From an uncultured Erwinia sp. (GTDB lineage: Bacteria; Pseudomonadota; Gammaproteobacteria; Enterobacterales; Enterobacteriaceae): 64,000 bases of DNA. Of the stretch, positions 35,909-44,245 are shown piece after piece. The stretch is taken from the NCBI GenBank assembly GCA_946221915.1, contig CAMIKG010000011.1, forward strand, positions 34,062-98,061, read 5' to 3'. The stretch's first letter is position 1, and each line of letters opens with the position of its first letter. The translations under genes and the position numbers were made by a program. A model generated the notes under the pieces. The model searched no databases, had not been told where the DNA came from, and worked only from the letters and a program-made list of their open reading frames with translations.

Positions 35909-35960
35909 AAAAAAAAACCTGGGCAAAACGCAGTGATGTCTCACTTCGCTTTGCCCAGGT
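35909..35960 (-). terminator. Leader terminator of the beta-glucoside operon
   Basis: On the minus strand an 11-bp stem (ACCTGGGCAAA with TTTGCCCAGGT), with a nested 5-bp helix in its loop, is followed by nine T. It lies between the promoter and the first gene, so the operon is off unless antitermination occurs. Confidence 0.92.
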
Positions 35961-35986
35961 CTCGCCCGCAGTGTGCGGTTACGTCC
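35958..35986 (-). promoter_or_regulatory. RAT antiterminator element (BglG/LicT target)
   Basis: The 29-base element starts GGACGTAACCGC and ends TGCGGGCGAGACC. It matches the length, GGA start, interior GC helix and ACC end of the known bgl RAT hairpin. Its last three bases are the first of the terminator stem, so antiterminator and terminator structures exclude each other. Confidence 0.85.
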
Positions 35987-35999
35987 TTTGACGTTTCAC

Positions 36000-36060
36000 A
36001 CTATACAATTAAACGCGGCGGCGGCAATTCGCCGCACGCGTTACTGTGATTGTGGTCACA
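36000..36060 (-). promoter_or_regulatory. CRP site and promoter of the beta-glucoside operon
   Basis: On the minus strand a perfect CRP palindrome (TGTGA-N6-TCACA, 36045-36060) is followed by a -35 box TTGCCG (36022-36027), a 16-base spacer and a -10 box TATAGT (36000-36005). The CRP centre falls about 60 bases before the predicted start site, the classical class I position. The CRP site overlaps the stop codon of the upstream gene. Confidence 0.85.
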
Positions 36061-37168
36061 TCCGTGAATGCACCGCAGGCAGCGTGGTCCAGAAGCTGCC
36101 GTTCAGTGGAAAGGCAAGAAACTGCTGGTTCAGCTGCGCCAGGGTTTGTGCGGGGTCGATATCCTGCATTTGATCGGGGTGGAGCATTTTCGCCATGGCT
36201 TCCACGCCGAGGAAATACAATGGGCTGTCAAAAAAGAATAACCAGATACCGCTCGCCTTACGCTGTTGAATGGCACTGAGGCTGGCTATTCCCGGCGCGG
36301 TGACAATCTCCTGCAATGACTGCGCGCTGTCGCGGGCATTAACCGCCGGACCAATGCGCAGCGCGTGGCGACTGACCGTTGAACCGCCGCCCGCCAGGTA
36401 GTAGTCCGGTTTTTCTCCCAGCACATACTCCAGATTTAACTGCCCAACCGGCGCGGTGAGGGTATCGCCGCCCAGATTATGGCCGCCCGCAGCGGCGATA
36501 AAGTCATTCATATTGCCCTGGCCGGAAGTAAAGCAACATGCTTCACCGCCGGGATTAAGGTGGAAGAATACCCGCGGCTGTGGCTGACCGGTGACACGTT
36601 GCGTCACGGCCGCCATATGCTGCTGATAGAACTGCACAAACTTCTCTGCCTGACGCTCATGACCCAGCAATTTGCCCAGCATCAGCATACTTGGCGCGGT
36701 GTTTTTCAGCGGCTGGCGGAAGAAGTCGACAAACACATAGGGAATATGCGCCGCATCGAGCTTATTCAGATCGGGCGGGATCGCGCCATACAGCGTGAAC
36801 ACCACCAGGTCTGGTTTACTGGCAATCGCGGCTTCCATCGAGAACGTGCGCGCATTGAGATCGCCAATCTCCTGAATGGTTGCCGCCTGCGGGAACTGCT
36901 GCTTCAGCGCGGTAAAGGTGCTGGGGGAATAACGCTGCAGGTCGCTGCCCCAGGCGACCACATTTTTTAACGGATCGTTGCTCAGCAGCGCCAGCGTCAG
37001 GATATGACGGCTCTCCGCCAGCACAATGCGCTGCGCCGGAGCAGGCAGCGTCACAGTGCGGTTCAGCATATCGGTGACGGTAACCGGCGCGGCGCAGGCC
37101 AGTTTGCTCAGCAGCAACAGCGCTGCCGTCAGAATCCCGCGCATACGGGGAGTAGAGGGGAAATGCAT
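36056..37168 (-). CDS. Siderophore/iron ABC substrate-binding protein
   Basis: The 370-residue protein has a signal peptide (cleavage after LACA, near residue 26) and the TroA-like helical fold of class III binding proteins: VTVTDMLNRTVTLPAPAQRIVL, DLVVFTLYGAIPPDLNKL and YFLGVEAMAKMLHPD. An unusual CC pair (GGEACCFTSGQGNMNDFI) is present. It starts 10 bases after the TonB receptor stop with a GGAG site, so they are one operon. No permease or ATPase gene accompanies it; it must use a transporter encoded elsewhere. Confidence 0.88.
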   Translation of the reverse strand: MHFPSTPRMRGILTAALLLLSKLACAAPVTVTDMLNRTVTLPAPAQRIVLAESRHILTLALLSNDPLKNVVAWGSDLQRYSPSTFTALKQQFPQAATIQEIGDLNARTFSMEAAIASKPDLVVFTLYGAIPPDLNKLDAAHIPYVFVDFFRQPLKNTAPSMLMLGKLLGHERQAEKFVQFYQQHMAAVTQRVTGQPQPRVFFHLNPGGEACCFTSGQGNMNDFIAAAGGHNLGGDTLTAPVGQLNLEYVLGEKPDYYLAGGGSTVSRHALRIGPAVNARDSAQSLQEIVTAPGIASLSAIQQRKASGIWLFFFDSPLYFLGVEAMAKMLHPDQMQDIDPAQTLAQLNQQFLAFPLNGSFWTTLPAVHSRM

Positions 37169-37178
37169 GGTTATCTCC

Positions 37179-39329
37179 TTACCAGCGATAGCTCAGGGTG
37201 GCCTGTAGTGAGCGGTCATAGCCCCAGCTGCAGGTACCGCTGGTAACGGAACCGGCGCTGCAGCTGACGTAGTAGTGCTTGTTCAGCAGGTTATTGGCGT
37301 TCAGCGCCACTTTGACGCCGTGCAGGGACGTGCTCAGCTGGCCGAGGTCGTAGTGAATGGCGGCATCAGCAATCCAGTAGTCCGGCACGCGCACGGTGTT
37401 GGCGGTATCCGCCCAGGTTTTGCCGACATAGCGTACGCCTGCGCCAATACCGAGGCTGGCCAGCGGTCCCTGCTGGACGCTGTAGTCAGCCCACAGCGAG
37501 CCTTGCTGTTCCGGTAAACCGGTCGGGGTTTTCCCCAGCGCGCCGGCATTGGTGGTTTTAGTGGTTTCCAGATCGTTCCAGCTGTAGCTGGCAATCAGTT
37601 TCAGTTCCGCTGTCAGAGTGGCGGCGGCCGACGCTTCTATCCCTTTTGAGGTCACCTGTCCGGTCTGAATCGTGTTCAGGCTGTTATCGGGATCGGTAGC
37701 GGAAACGTTATTTTGTTCGAGATGGAACCACGCCAGGGTGAACAGGCCATCAAAACTTTCGGGCTGATATTTCACCCCGGTTTCAATCTGCTTGCCGGTG
37801 GTGGGTTTGTAGCTCTCACCGTAAAAATTCGTGCCCAGTACCGGACTGAATGAGGTGGTGTAGCTGACATAAGGCGCCACTCCGGCATCGGTCAGCCAGG
37901 TGAGGCCGCCGCGCCAGGTAAAGTGCTGGTCGCTCTGGCTGGTGTCGCTGCCGCTGAGCCGATTGGCGGTATGCACTGACGACCAGTCTTCCCGCGCGGC
38001 GAGATCCAGCAGCAGATGGTCGGCGATGGCGATGCTGTTGGCGAGATACACCCCGGTTTCATCGGCCGTCTGATAAGTTGAGGCGCTGGCATTGCTGGCG
38101 GAGAAGCGGCCATTACTGTATTGCGGGTGATAGATATTGATGCTGGCGGCATTGCCCCAGTTAAGGGTGTAATCCTCGCTGGTGCGGCGATATCCCACAC
38201 CAAGCACGGATGTGCCGCGTAACGGGCCGGTATCCCACTGTGCTTTCACACTGTTGTCGGTGGCAAGAATGTTGCCTTTAATGGCAAATTCATAGGCCCG
38301 GCGATTCAGGGTTTGCATATCACTCGCCAGGCTGTAACCCGAGAGCGTTTGCGTCTCTAAGTCAGTCCAGCTATAGCGCGCGCCGGAGTGGAACGACCAG
38401 GTGTTGTCAATGCGGTGATCCAGCTCGTAACCCAGATTGGTCTGCGTCATATGGTTATCAAGACTGACGCCATCCAGGTACTGATTGCGCGGCACCTTAC
38501 CGTTGGGATTGCTCAGCAGTGTGCCGTAAATCGGCGCAAACGCGCGCGGCGGACCAAATTTGTCGCGGTTGATCGAAGCCAGTAGCGTCAGTGAGGTATC
38601 GGTATTCGGCTGCCAGCTCACAGATGGCGCGAGATATAGCGTGTCATCCGGGACATGGTTAAACTGGGTATTGCTGTCGCGTGCCACACCGACCACCCGA
38701 TACAGCACGCTGTTGTCGTCACTGGCCGGGCCGCCAACGTCGAACTGCATCTGGTAACGCTGGTGGTTGCCGACCTGCACGCCCACTTCATGCAGCGGTG
38801 TCACCGTCGGGCGCTTGCTGACGGCATTCACCACTCCGCCTGGCGAACCGGCGCCGTACAGGAAGCCCGCCGGGCCGCGCAACACTTCAATACTCTCCAT
38901 CCCGTAAGGCTGATAACGCACATAGGACTGCTGGGTGGTGGAGCGCAGGCCGTCCTGCAATGCGCCGACGTTGGTGGCATCAAAGCCGCGAATACTGAAA
39001 TAGTCAAAACGAGAGGAGATGGCTGCCGTGGATGCATACACGCCGGGGGTATATTGCAGCGCCTGGGTGGTGGTCTGCACATTGCGGTCAGTCAGTTCCT
39101 CGCGCCCAATTACGCTTAATGATTGCGGTGTCGCCAGTACGGAAGCATTGGTTTTGCTGCCGGTCTTACTCTCTTTCGCCACATAACCCTGATGTGAACT
39201 GCCTGACGCGTCAGCGTTAACCAAAAGCGTCTGTTCTTTGTCGTCACTGTTTTCTGCGTGTACAGGCAGCGTAGCCAGTGCCACACAGGCGGCAATAAAC
39301 GTAACCTTATATTTATTATGATGTAACAC
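37179..39329 (-). CDS. TonB-dependent siderophore receptor
   Basis: The 716-residue receptor starts at GTG 39329 (signal peptide KVTFIAACVALATLPVHAE) after GGAGAG; an upstream in-frame TTG is unlikely. The plug domain contains SVIGREELTDRNVQTTTQAL and FSIRGFDATNVGALQDGLRS with the LRGPAGFLYGAGSPGGVVNAV motif; the barrel ends QATLSYRW. The pattern is that of FhuA/FcuA-like ferric-siderophore receptors. Ligand unknown. It is divergent from an AraC-type regulator, the usual arrangement for siderophore-responsive activation. Confidence 0.93.
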   Translation of the reverse strand: MLHHNKYKVTFIAACVALATLPVHAENSDDKEQTLLVNADASGSSHQGYVAKESKTGSKTNASVLATPQSLSVIGREELTDRNVQTTTQALQYTPGVYASTAAISSRFDYFSIRGFDATNVGALQDGLRSTTQQSYVRYQPYGMESIEVLRGPAGFLYGAGSPGGVVNAVSKRPTVTPLHEVGVQVGNHQRYQMQFDVGGPASDDNSVLYRVVGVARDSNTQFNHVPDDTLYLAPSVSWQPNTDTSLTLLASINRDKFGPPRAFAPIYGTLLSNPNGKVPRNQYLDGVSLDNHMTQTNLGYELDHRIDNTWSFHSGARYSWTDLETQTLSGYSLASDMQTLNRRAYEFAIKGNILATDNSVKAQWDTGPLRGTSVLGVGYRRTSEDYTLNWGNAASINIYHPQYSNGRFSASNASASTYQTADETGVYLANSIAIADHLLLDLAAREDWSSVHTANRLSGSDTSQSDQHFTWRGGLTWLTDAGVAPYVSYTTSFSPVLGTNFYGESYKPTTGKQIETGVKYQPESFDGLFTLAWFHLEQNNVSATDPDNSLNTIQTGQVTSKGIEASAAATLTAELKLIASYSWNDLETTKTTNAGALGKTPTGLPEQQGSLWADYSVQQGPLASLGIGAGVRYVGKTWADTANTVRVPDYWIADAAIHYDLGQLSTSLHGVKVALNANNLLNKHYYVSCSAGSVTSGTCSWGYDRSLQATLSYRW

Positions 39330-39367
39330 CGTACTCTCCGATGGCAGATGAGGATAATTGCAGCGCA

Positions 39368-39429
39368 AAATAGTCGCATCCGATGCTTTTTCCCGGCAAC
39401 GATGAAGACTTTTGCTGGCGCGACTATTT
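39368..39429. promoter_or_regulatory. Inverted repeat in the receptor promoter region
   Basis: AAATAGTCGC (39368-39377) and its exact complement GCGACTATTT (39420-39429) lie 42 bases apart just upstream of the receptor gene. Each is followed within a few bases by CGATGC. They are candidate sites for the divergent AraC-type activator; a long hairpin in the leader is the alternative. Confidence 0.45.
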
Positions 39430-39508
39430 CTTTCGATGCCCGCTCTGCAACAGGTTAATTAAGATTTGAGTCTCAAACTGGACAGCGCGGCGGCAACGCT
39501 GTTAGTGT

Positions 39509-39527
39509 GAGAATGAGAATTGATTGC
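39509..39527. promoter_or_regulatory. Fur-like box between receptor and AraC regulator
   Basis: GAGAATGAGAATTGATTGC matches 12 of 19 positions of the Fur consensus and contains two tandem GAGAAT hexamers. It lies directly before the AraC gene, so iron repression of the regulator is plausible. Confidence 0.5.
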
Positions 39528-39531
39528 ATTA

Positions 39532-40446
39532 ATGGTGGTGGGCGCAGCAATAATGAGAAACGGTGGCGTAGCGTATGTAAATAAGGCGGCGGTAGTCAGT
39601 GACGCAATATTTGAAGGCAGTATTCAGGTCAGCAGTGGTTCTTTGCGTCCGCGGGTGACGCAGTGGGAAACAGAAGCGCTGGTGCAGGGCTTTAAGCTGA
39701 TCGTTATCGGGCGCGGTGAACTGCAATGCCGGATGCCGCAGGTGGATCACGTCCGTATTAGTGGTCCCTGCGTCTGTGCGGTATGGGATCAGCAGCAGAG
39801 TGAATCAATGCAGCGCTTTGAGCCGGGCCGTCAGCTGGACTACAGCGCAATTGCGCTCTCTGCGGCCGCCATTGAAAGTCGCGTTGCTGGCATGTTTCAG
39901 CAGCAGCTGGCAGAGCATTTCCAGCCTTCACTTCGTCATGGCCCGGGTCTGCTGGTGAGGGAAGCCTCGCCTGCGTTGCAGGCGTTGCGCAGGCAAATAG
40001 CCAGTTGCCCGTTGCAGGGGGTGGCACGGGAATTGTGGCTGGCAGGCAAAGCGCTGGAAATGGTGGCGCATGCTGTGGACGCCATTATTCCGCAACCCTC
40101 AGCAACGACCAGCAGCGAAGCGCGCCTGACTTCTGCCGATGTGGAAAAACTGCAGCAGGCAAAACAGATCCTTCATGCACGTATGCAACAGCCGCCCTCA
40201 CTGGCGGAACTGGCGCTGAGTGTGGGTATCAACAGCCGCAAACTGAATGGTGGATTCCGTCGTCTGTTTGGTGAGAGCGTGTTTGCATACCTGCAAACGG
40301 TACGGCTGGAAACGGCGTGGGAGCTGCTTAGCGTCGGCGAGATGAGCGTTTCCAGCGTGGCTTACCGCGTCGGTTATACGCCAGCGCATCTCTCGGTCGC
40401 GTTCAGCAAGAGGTTTGGCGTATCGCCGAAAGCCCTGCGCGGCTGA
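39532..40446 (+). CDS. AraC family regulator of the siderophore locus
   Basis: The 304-residue protein has a PchR/YbtA-like layout: an N-terminal ligand domain and a C-terminal double helix-turn-helix (SLAELALSVGINSRKLNGGF and SVSSVAYRVGYTPAHLSVAF), ending KRFGVSPKALRG. Relatives activate a siderophore receptor when the ferri-siderophore is inside the cell. The start is uncertain: ATG at 39532 or at 39553, each with a poor ribosome binding site. It is divergent from the receptor and close to a Fur-like box. Confidence 0.85.
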   Translation: MVVGAAIMRNGGVAYVNKAAVVSDAIFEGSIQVSSGSLRPRVTQWETEALVQGFKLIVIGRGELQCRMPQVDHVRISGPCVCAVWDQQQSESMQRFEPGRQLDYSAIALSAAAIESRVAGMFQQQLAEHFQPSLRHGPGLLVREASPALQALRRQIASCPLQGVARELWLAGKALEMVAHAVDAIIPQPSATTSSEARLTSADVEKLQQAKQILHARMQQPPSLAELALSVGINSRKLNGGFRRLFGESVFAYLQTVRLETAWELLSVGEMSVSSVAYRVGYTPAHLSVAFSKRFGVSPKALRG

Positions 40447-40495
40447 ATCTGTGCCAGGCTTGATCAGTGACCGAACGTTAACGGGAGGAGAAACT

Positions 40496-40888
40496 ATGAT
40501 CAGGCGATTAGCAACGGCAGTGCTGGTGTTGTGCAGTTTTACCGCTATGGCGCAGGAGACGGGGTTCAAAGCCGGTGAAGCGCCACCGCCACCCGAACAG
40601 CAGGATTCCGGCTATAAAGGCACGCAGGACACAATTCGTACGCCGGTCAGTTCACTGAGCGGGTTGCGCACCAACGGCTGGGTGACGCTCGAAGGCTATA
40701 TTACCCGGCAGACGGGCGATAAGCAGTACACGCTGCGTGACCAGAGCGGAACGGTGAAGCTGCAGATTGCTGACCCCGCCTGGAAAGGGGAGTCGTATGA
40801 CGCCACCGATTTGGTGCGGATTAGCGGTTATAAACGTGAAAAGGATAAGACGATTTATATTGACGTCAAAGAGATCGGTGAACCTTAA
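40496..40888 (+). CDS. YgiW/YdeI family OB-fold exported stress protein
   Basis: The 130-residue product has a signal peptide (MIRRLATAVLVLCSFTAMAQ), a proline-rich linker and the BOF domain: GWVTLEGYITRQTGDKQYTL, RDQSGTVKLQIAD and YKREKDKTIYIDVKEI. Family members are periplasmic and respond to envelope or oxidative stress. A strong GGGAGGAGAAACT site supports the ATG at 40496. A terminator follows directly. Confidence 0.9.
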   Translation: MIRRLATAVLVLCSFTAMAQETGFKAGEAPPPPEQQDSGYKGTQDTIRTPVSSLSGLRTNGWVTLEGYITRQTGDKQYTLRDQSGTVKLQIADPAWKGESYDATDLVRISGYKREKDKTIYIDVKEIGEP

Positions 40889-40894
40889 CATTCA

Positions 40895-40925
40895 GGCCAT
40901 ATATGAATATATATGGCCATTTTTA
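40895..40925 (+). terminator. Terminator after the YgiW-like gene
   Basis: A 10-bp stem (GGCCATATAT with ATATATGGCC) and a GAAT loop are followed by ATTTTTATTTT. It starts 6 bases after the stop codon. Confidence 0.85.
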
Positions 40926-41154
40926 TTTTGCGGTATCGTTTGTCACTTTTGTTAATATATTATTTGTCGGCTATATGTCAGTTATATTGCAGCATTATCA
41001 ATGCCTTGAATTTATCTTTAAATGAAGCTAGCGCTAATCTGTTTTTATCGCCTGTGGTGCGCTTGCGTAATTCCCCTCCATTGCCAGGCTTAACATGTTC
41101 GATAAACATATTACTGATGATGTGATATGAAATGTACTTACTGGAGGAAATATT

Positions 41155-41334
41155 ATGGCTGAACATCGTGGTGGTTCAGGTAATTTTGCTGAGGACAGAG
41201 AGAAAGCGTCTGAAGCCGGTAAAAAAGGCGGACAACATAGTGGTGGTAATTTTAAAAACGATCCGGAAAGAGCATCGGAAGCGGGTAAGAAAGGTGGTCA
41301 GCAAAGTCATCGAGGTTCGTCAGATAAAAAATAA
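41155..41334 (+). CDS. yciG: KGG-repeat stress protein (YciG/YmdF family)
   Basis: The 59-residue protein is hydrophilic and contains two copies of the KGG motif: SGNFAEDREKASEAGKKGGQ, then GGNFKNDPERASEAGKKGGQ. This is the Con-10/YciG pattern of general stress proteins, RpoS-dependent in E. coli. An ideal CTGGAGGAAATATT site precedes the ATG. It is followed 71 bases later by a YciE-like gene, which recreates the known yciG-yciF/E arrangement. The 266-bp region upstream is AT-rich and holds no other gene. Confidence 0.92.
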   Translation: MAEHRGGSGNFAEDREKASEAGKKGGQHSGGNFKNDPERASEAGKKGGQQSHRGSSDKK

Positions 41335-41405
41335 CCCATTATGATCCCTCAGGCCCCACGCCGCAGGAAGAGTGGCTGGGGCCATCACTCAGCATCGGAG
41401 GAAAT

Positions 41406-41885
41406 ATGACGATTAACAGCTTAGAAGCGCTCTTTGATCAGGAGTTATCGGATATTTATAGTGCGGAACAACAAATTATTGAAGCATTGCCAAAAATGAG
41501 AGATGCAGCCACTGAACAACAACTGAAAGACGCGTTTGATACGCATCTGGAAGAAACGCGTGGTCATGTCGACCGTCTCGACAGCCTGCAGGAAGTGGCA
41601 TCTCAGGTGACGCTTTCGAAGAATGTGGAATGTCAGGCGCTGAAGGGGCTGGTAGCGGAAGCTCAGGAGTTGATTGATTCCTCTGAACCGGGAGATGCTC
41701 TTGATGCCGGATTAATTGGCGCGGCGCAAAAAGTAGAACATTATGAAATCGCTTCATATGGCACATTATGTGCGCTGGCAAAAAAACTGGGTTATGACGA
41801 GGCGGCAGACCTGCTGGCGGAAACCTTACAGGAAGAAAAAAATACCGATATTAAACTGACAGAAATTGCGGAAGCGACGCAATAA
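41406..41885 (+). CDS. yciE: YciE/YciF family ferritin-like protein (DUF892)
   Basis: The 159-residue helical protein has the DUF892 core: LEALFDQELSDIYSAEQQII with the first metal-ligand Glu residues, THLEETRGHVDRLD, and AAQKVEHYEIASYGTLCALA, which carry the E-x-x-H ligands of the di-iron bundle. Family members are stress proteins with a ferritin-like fold. A CGGAGGAAAT site precedes the ATG. It is downstream of the YciG-like gene across a 7-bp-stem hairpin (41352-41383). Confidence 0.92.
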   Translation: MTINSLEALFDQELSDIYSAEQQIIEALPKMRDAATEQQLKDAFDTHLEETRGHVDRLDSLQEVASQVTLSKNVECQALKGLVAEAQELIDSSEPGDALDAGLIGAAQKVEHYEIASYGTLCALAKKLGYDEAADLLAETLQEEKNTDIKLTEIAEATQ

Positions 41886-42029
41886 ATTATTTCACAGCGG
41901 GTGTTGCCAGATTAACTCAAGGATGTCAGATAAAATAAGCGCTTATCAAATGATGTGCTGATTGCTGGCAGCGTTGGGTAATGACTGGTCTTTTATTATC
42001 TCCGCATAATACTACACACAGCATAATGT

Positions 42030-42269
42030 TTACTGCTGCGGAAGCGCCATCACCCGGCGATAATCCTGCCACTCTTCCCAGCAGCGTTCAGGATTAATAT
42101 CCACCCAGCTGCCGTTTTTTGCCATTTCCAGAGCAATTGCGTCCGGCACACTCACCGCCGTCGCGTTATCGCGGATCTGCTCCACTTCGTCGCGCGAGAG
42201 AGGCGTTGACTGATTTTTCTGGGCATGGTCCAGCAACTTAATCAGTGCCGGAATAAAAATAATCGCCAT
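42030..42269 (-). CDS. Small hypothetical protein
   Basis: The 79-residue soluble product begins MAIIFIPALIKLLDHAQKN and ends with an aromatic, acidic half (NPERCWEEWQDYRRVMALPQ). I do not recognise a named family. An AGGATATT site supports the ATG. It is a single gene between the YciE-like and MipA-like genes. Confidence 0.7.
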   Translation of the reverse strand: MAIIFIPALIKLLDHAQKNQSTPLSRDEVEQIRDNATAVSVPDAIALEMAKNGSWVDINPERCWEEWQDYRRVMALPQQ

Positions 42270-42346
42270 AATAATATCCTGTTCACGTTATTCCATTGTT
42301 ATCGGCATGTTAACGGCCGACTTGAATGCGTACAGTCAGTGAATTC

Positions 42347-43078
42347 TTAAAAATGATAACTCAGTCCCAAATCGAAGCTGTAGCTGAGCGATTTGTCCAC
42401 CATTGGGCTGCGACGCACTTCACTGTCCAGCCAGTTTACCCGCCCGGCGGCAAACCCCTGCCAGCGCTCGCTGAAGCGGTATTGCCAGGCCATCTGCAGC
42501 CAGGGCGTCAGCGCGGCGCCAGGACGATAATGCGCTAATCCGCTGCGGCGTGCTTCATCTGCCGCAATACCATAGTAATAGCTGGTCAGGCGCGCATCTT
42601 CCCAGTCGACGCCTGCGGCAGGGAGCCATGTCAGCGCACCGGTCTGGTAGTAGCCGGTCCATGACAGGGTGGCGACCATGCCGTCGCTTTGCCCGAGCGT
42701 ATCCGCCGCCAGCTGAGCAACCAGCGCGCCGTAGGGCGTAATGTGCTGATAACTCAGCGCCGCCATCAGCGTGGTGCGGCGGTTATTCAGCTGGCGCATA
42801 GCGTGATCCGCACCATCATGACGATCGTAGCGGCGGTCAAACCACCAGCCTTTCAGCTTCAGCTGACGATTGCTGTCCTGATATGCCAGCCAGCCGGCCT
42901 CATCGCCATCGATATACAGCTGCTCTCCCTGCCAGCTCAGCAGGGGAAAGGGGGTATAGTCAACGCGCCTGGCGCGGTATGGATTGATTTGCCACTGGTT
43001 ATCCAGCGCCAGTTCGGCGGCGGGCAGCGGCGGTGCTGTCAGCAATACAGCTAACAACAGCGGCAAGGTTGGTTTCAT
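42347..43078 (-). CDS. MipA/OmpV family outer-membrane protein
   Basis: The 243-residue protein has a signal peptide (cleavage after LPAA) and a beta-barrel with the MipA/OmpV features: PFPLLSWQGEQLYIDGDEAG after the signal, and the ending SLSYSFDLGLSYHF with a C-terminal Phe. MipA connects murein hydrolase and synthase in E. coli; other members are regulated porins. The start at 43078 begins the signal peptide after AGGTCATC. Confidence 0.88.
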   Translation of the reverse strand: MKPTLPLLLAVLLTAPPLPAAELALDNQWQINPYRARRVDYTPFPLLSWQGEQLYIDGDEAGWLAYQDSNRQLKLKGWWFDRRYDRHDGADHAMRQLNNRRTTLMAALSYQHITPYGALVAQLAADTLGQSDGMVATLSWTGYYQTGALTWLPAAGVDWEDARLTSYYYGIAADEARRSGLAHYRPGAALTPWLQMAWQYRFSERWQGFAAGRVNWLDSEVRRSPMVDKSLSYSFDLGLSYHF

Positions 43079-43194
43079 GATGATGACCTGTGAGCAGCCT
43101 GCTTTCAGTGTAAGCATTCTGCCGCAGCAGGCTGTGATACAGGCGCAAGATTGACGCTGTGGCAGTATACACAGTCACCCATCTGGCAGCGCGA

Positions 43195-43731
43195 TTACCC
43201 GCCGCCGGTCATGCGCAGCCTGAGCGGGCAGGCATCGACAGATTCTTCGGCATCAAGACGCGCGCACAGCGCAGGAAGATCGTATTCGGAAAAGACTTCA
43301 ATGCCGTGGCGCGTCAGCAGCTCGGCAGTCACGCCCATGCCACTTACTTTTTCGCCCTTAAAACCGCCGCTGTAAATAACGTTTCGGCCACAGGATGGGC
43401 TGCCCTCGGTGAGAATGGCAAACTGGCAGTGGTGCTGTTGCGCCATTTCCAGCGTCAGCCAGGCGGCAAGGATATAGCGTTCAGTGACATCCTCACCGGT
43501 CGATTCGGCCACGCGCGCACCCTGCGCAATCACCCGATTGCCACCGCGACCGGGCTGGATCTCTGCTGCAGGGCGCGGGGTCTGGAAACCCGCCGCCAGC
43601 TCCGGGCAGAAAATCACAAAGCGCTTCTCATGCCGCCAGCGCGTAATGTGCTGGTTAACCACGTGTTTTGCGGTGCCGTTATAACGCACCGGCAGGCCCG
43701 CCAGGCAGGCGCTGAGCAGGATTTTTTTCAT
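43195..43731 (-). CDS. DUF523 family protein
   Basis: The 178-residue protein has the DUF523 pattern: ILLSACLAGLPVRYNGTAKH near the start, FCPELAAGFQTPRPAAEI, and TEGSPSCGRNVIYSGGF, with conserved cysteines in SAC, FCPE and SPSCG. Function is unknown; the cysteines suggest a metal or Fe-S site. The ATG at 43731 is preferred to a longer start at 43770. Confidence 0.9.
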   Translation of the reverse strand: MKKILLSACLAGLPVRYNGTAKHVVNQHITRWRHEKRFVIFCPELAAGFQTPRPAAEIQPGRGGNRVIAQGARVAESTGEDVTERYILAAWLTLEMAQQHHCQFAILTEGSPSCGRNVIYSGGFKGEKVSGMGVTAELLTRHGIEVFSEYDLPALCARLDAEESVDACPLRLRMTGGG

Positions 43732-43806
43732 TAGTGCCCGAACGAAATATGCAGAGCGGCATGATGGCATTCAATTTTCGTCGGGGCGAGAAATGGCGGC
43801 TCAGTT

Positions 43807-43854
43807 AAAAAGAATTAACCGGTTGCGGCACTGACAGGTGTCTGCCTGTGCCGC
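43807..43854 (-). terminator. Possible terminator after the NTF2/MFS operon
   Basis: On the minus strand a hairpin (TGCGGCA with TGCCGCA, and an inner CAGG pairing) is followed after about 12 bases by a CTTTTTAA tract. The gap between stem and T run makes it an imperfect terminator. Confidence 0.45.
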
Positions 43855-43864
43855 ATCAGAACGC

Positions 43865-44245
43865 TCAGGAAGATTGCAGCGTTTCCTGCAAATGAAGCCA
43901 GCGCAGCTGACCTGATTCGCGGCGAAACACCACCGTTGACCAGCGCGTGGTCGCCGCCTGCCCGGGCTGCACCTGCTGCTCACGGTACTGTACCACGGCA
44001 CCATTCTCAAACTCAGCCACCAGCTTCAGCTGATCGACGCTGATACGCAGGCCAGGGCGGCTGGCTCGCTGAGCCGCGAAGAACTGATGCAGCGCGTTCA
44101 GATCAAGGCGGGTTCCGGCCAGCGTGATCATCGAGTAATGCGGGCTAAAGCGTGCCACGAGCGGCGCGAGATCGCCGTGGCCAGCGCTTAACCAGTTTTC
44201 TATCGCCACATGGGCGTCCAGCACTTCGGTTAACCAGGGATTCAT
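43865..44245 (-). CDS. NTF2-like (DUF4440/SnoaL-type) protein
   Basis: The 126-residue protein has the NTF2-like cone layout: an N-terminal helix with AIENWLSAGHGDLAPLVARF, the YSMITLAGTRLDLNALHQFF core and the closing beta-sheet VVQYREQQ...STVVFRRESGQLRWLHLQE. It may bind a small hydrophobic ligand. Its ATG overlaps the stop of the MFS gene (ATGA), so the two are translationally coupled. Confidence 0.85.
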   Translation of the reverse strand: MNPWLTEVLDAHVAIENWLSAGHGDLAPLVARFSPHYSMITLAGTRLDLNALHQFFAAQRASRPGLRISVDQLKLVAEFENGAVVQYREQQVQPGQAATTRWSTVVFRRESGQLRWLHLQETLQSS

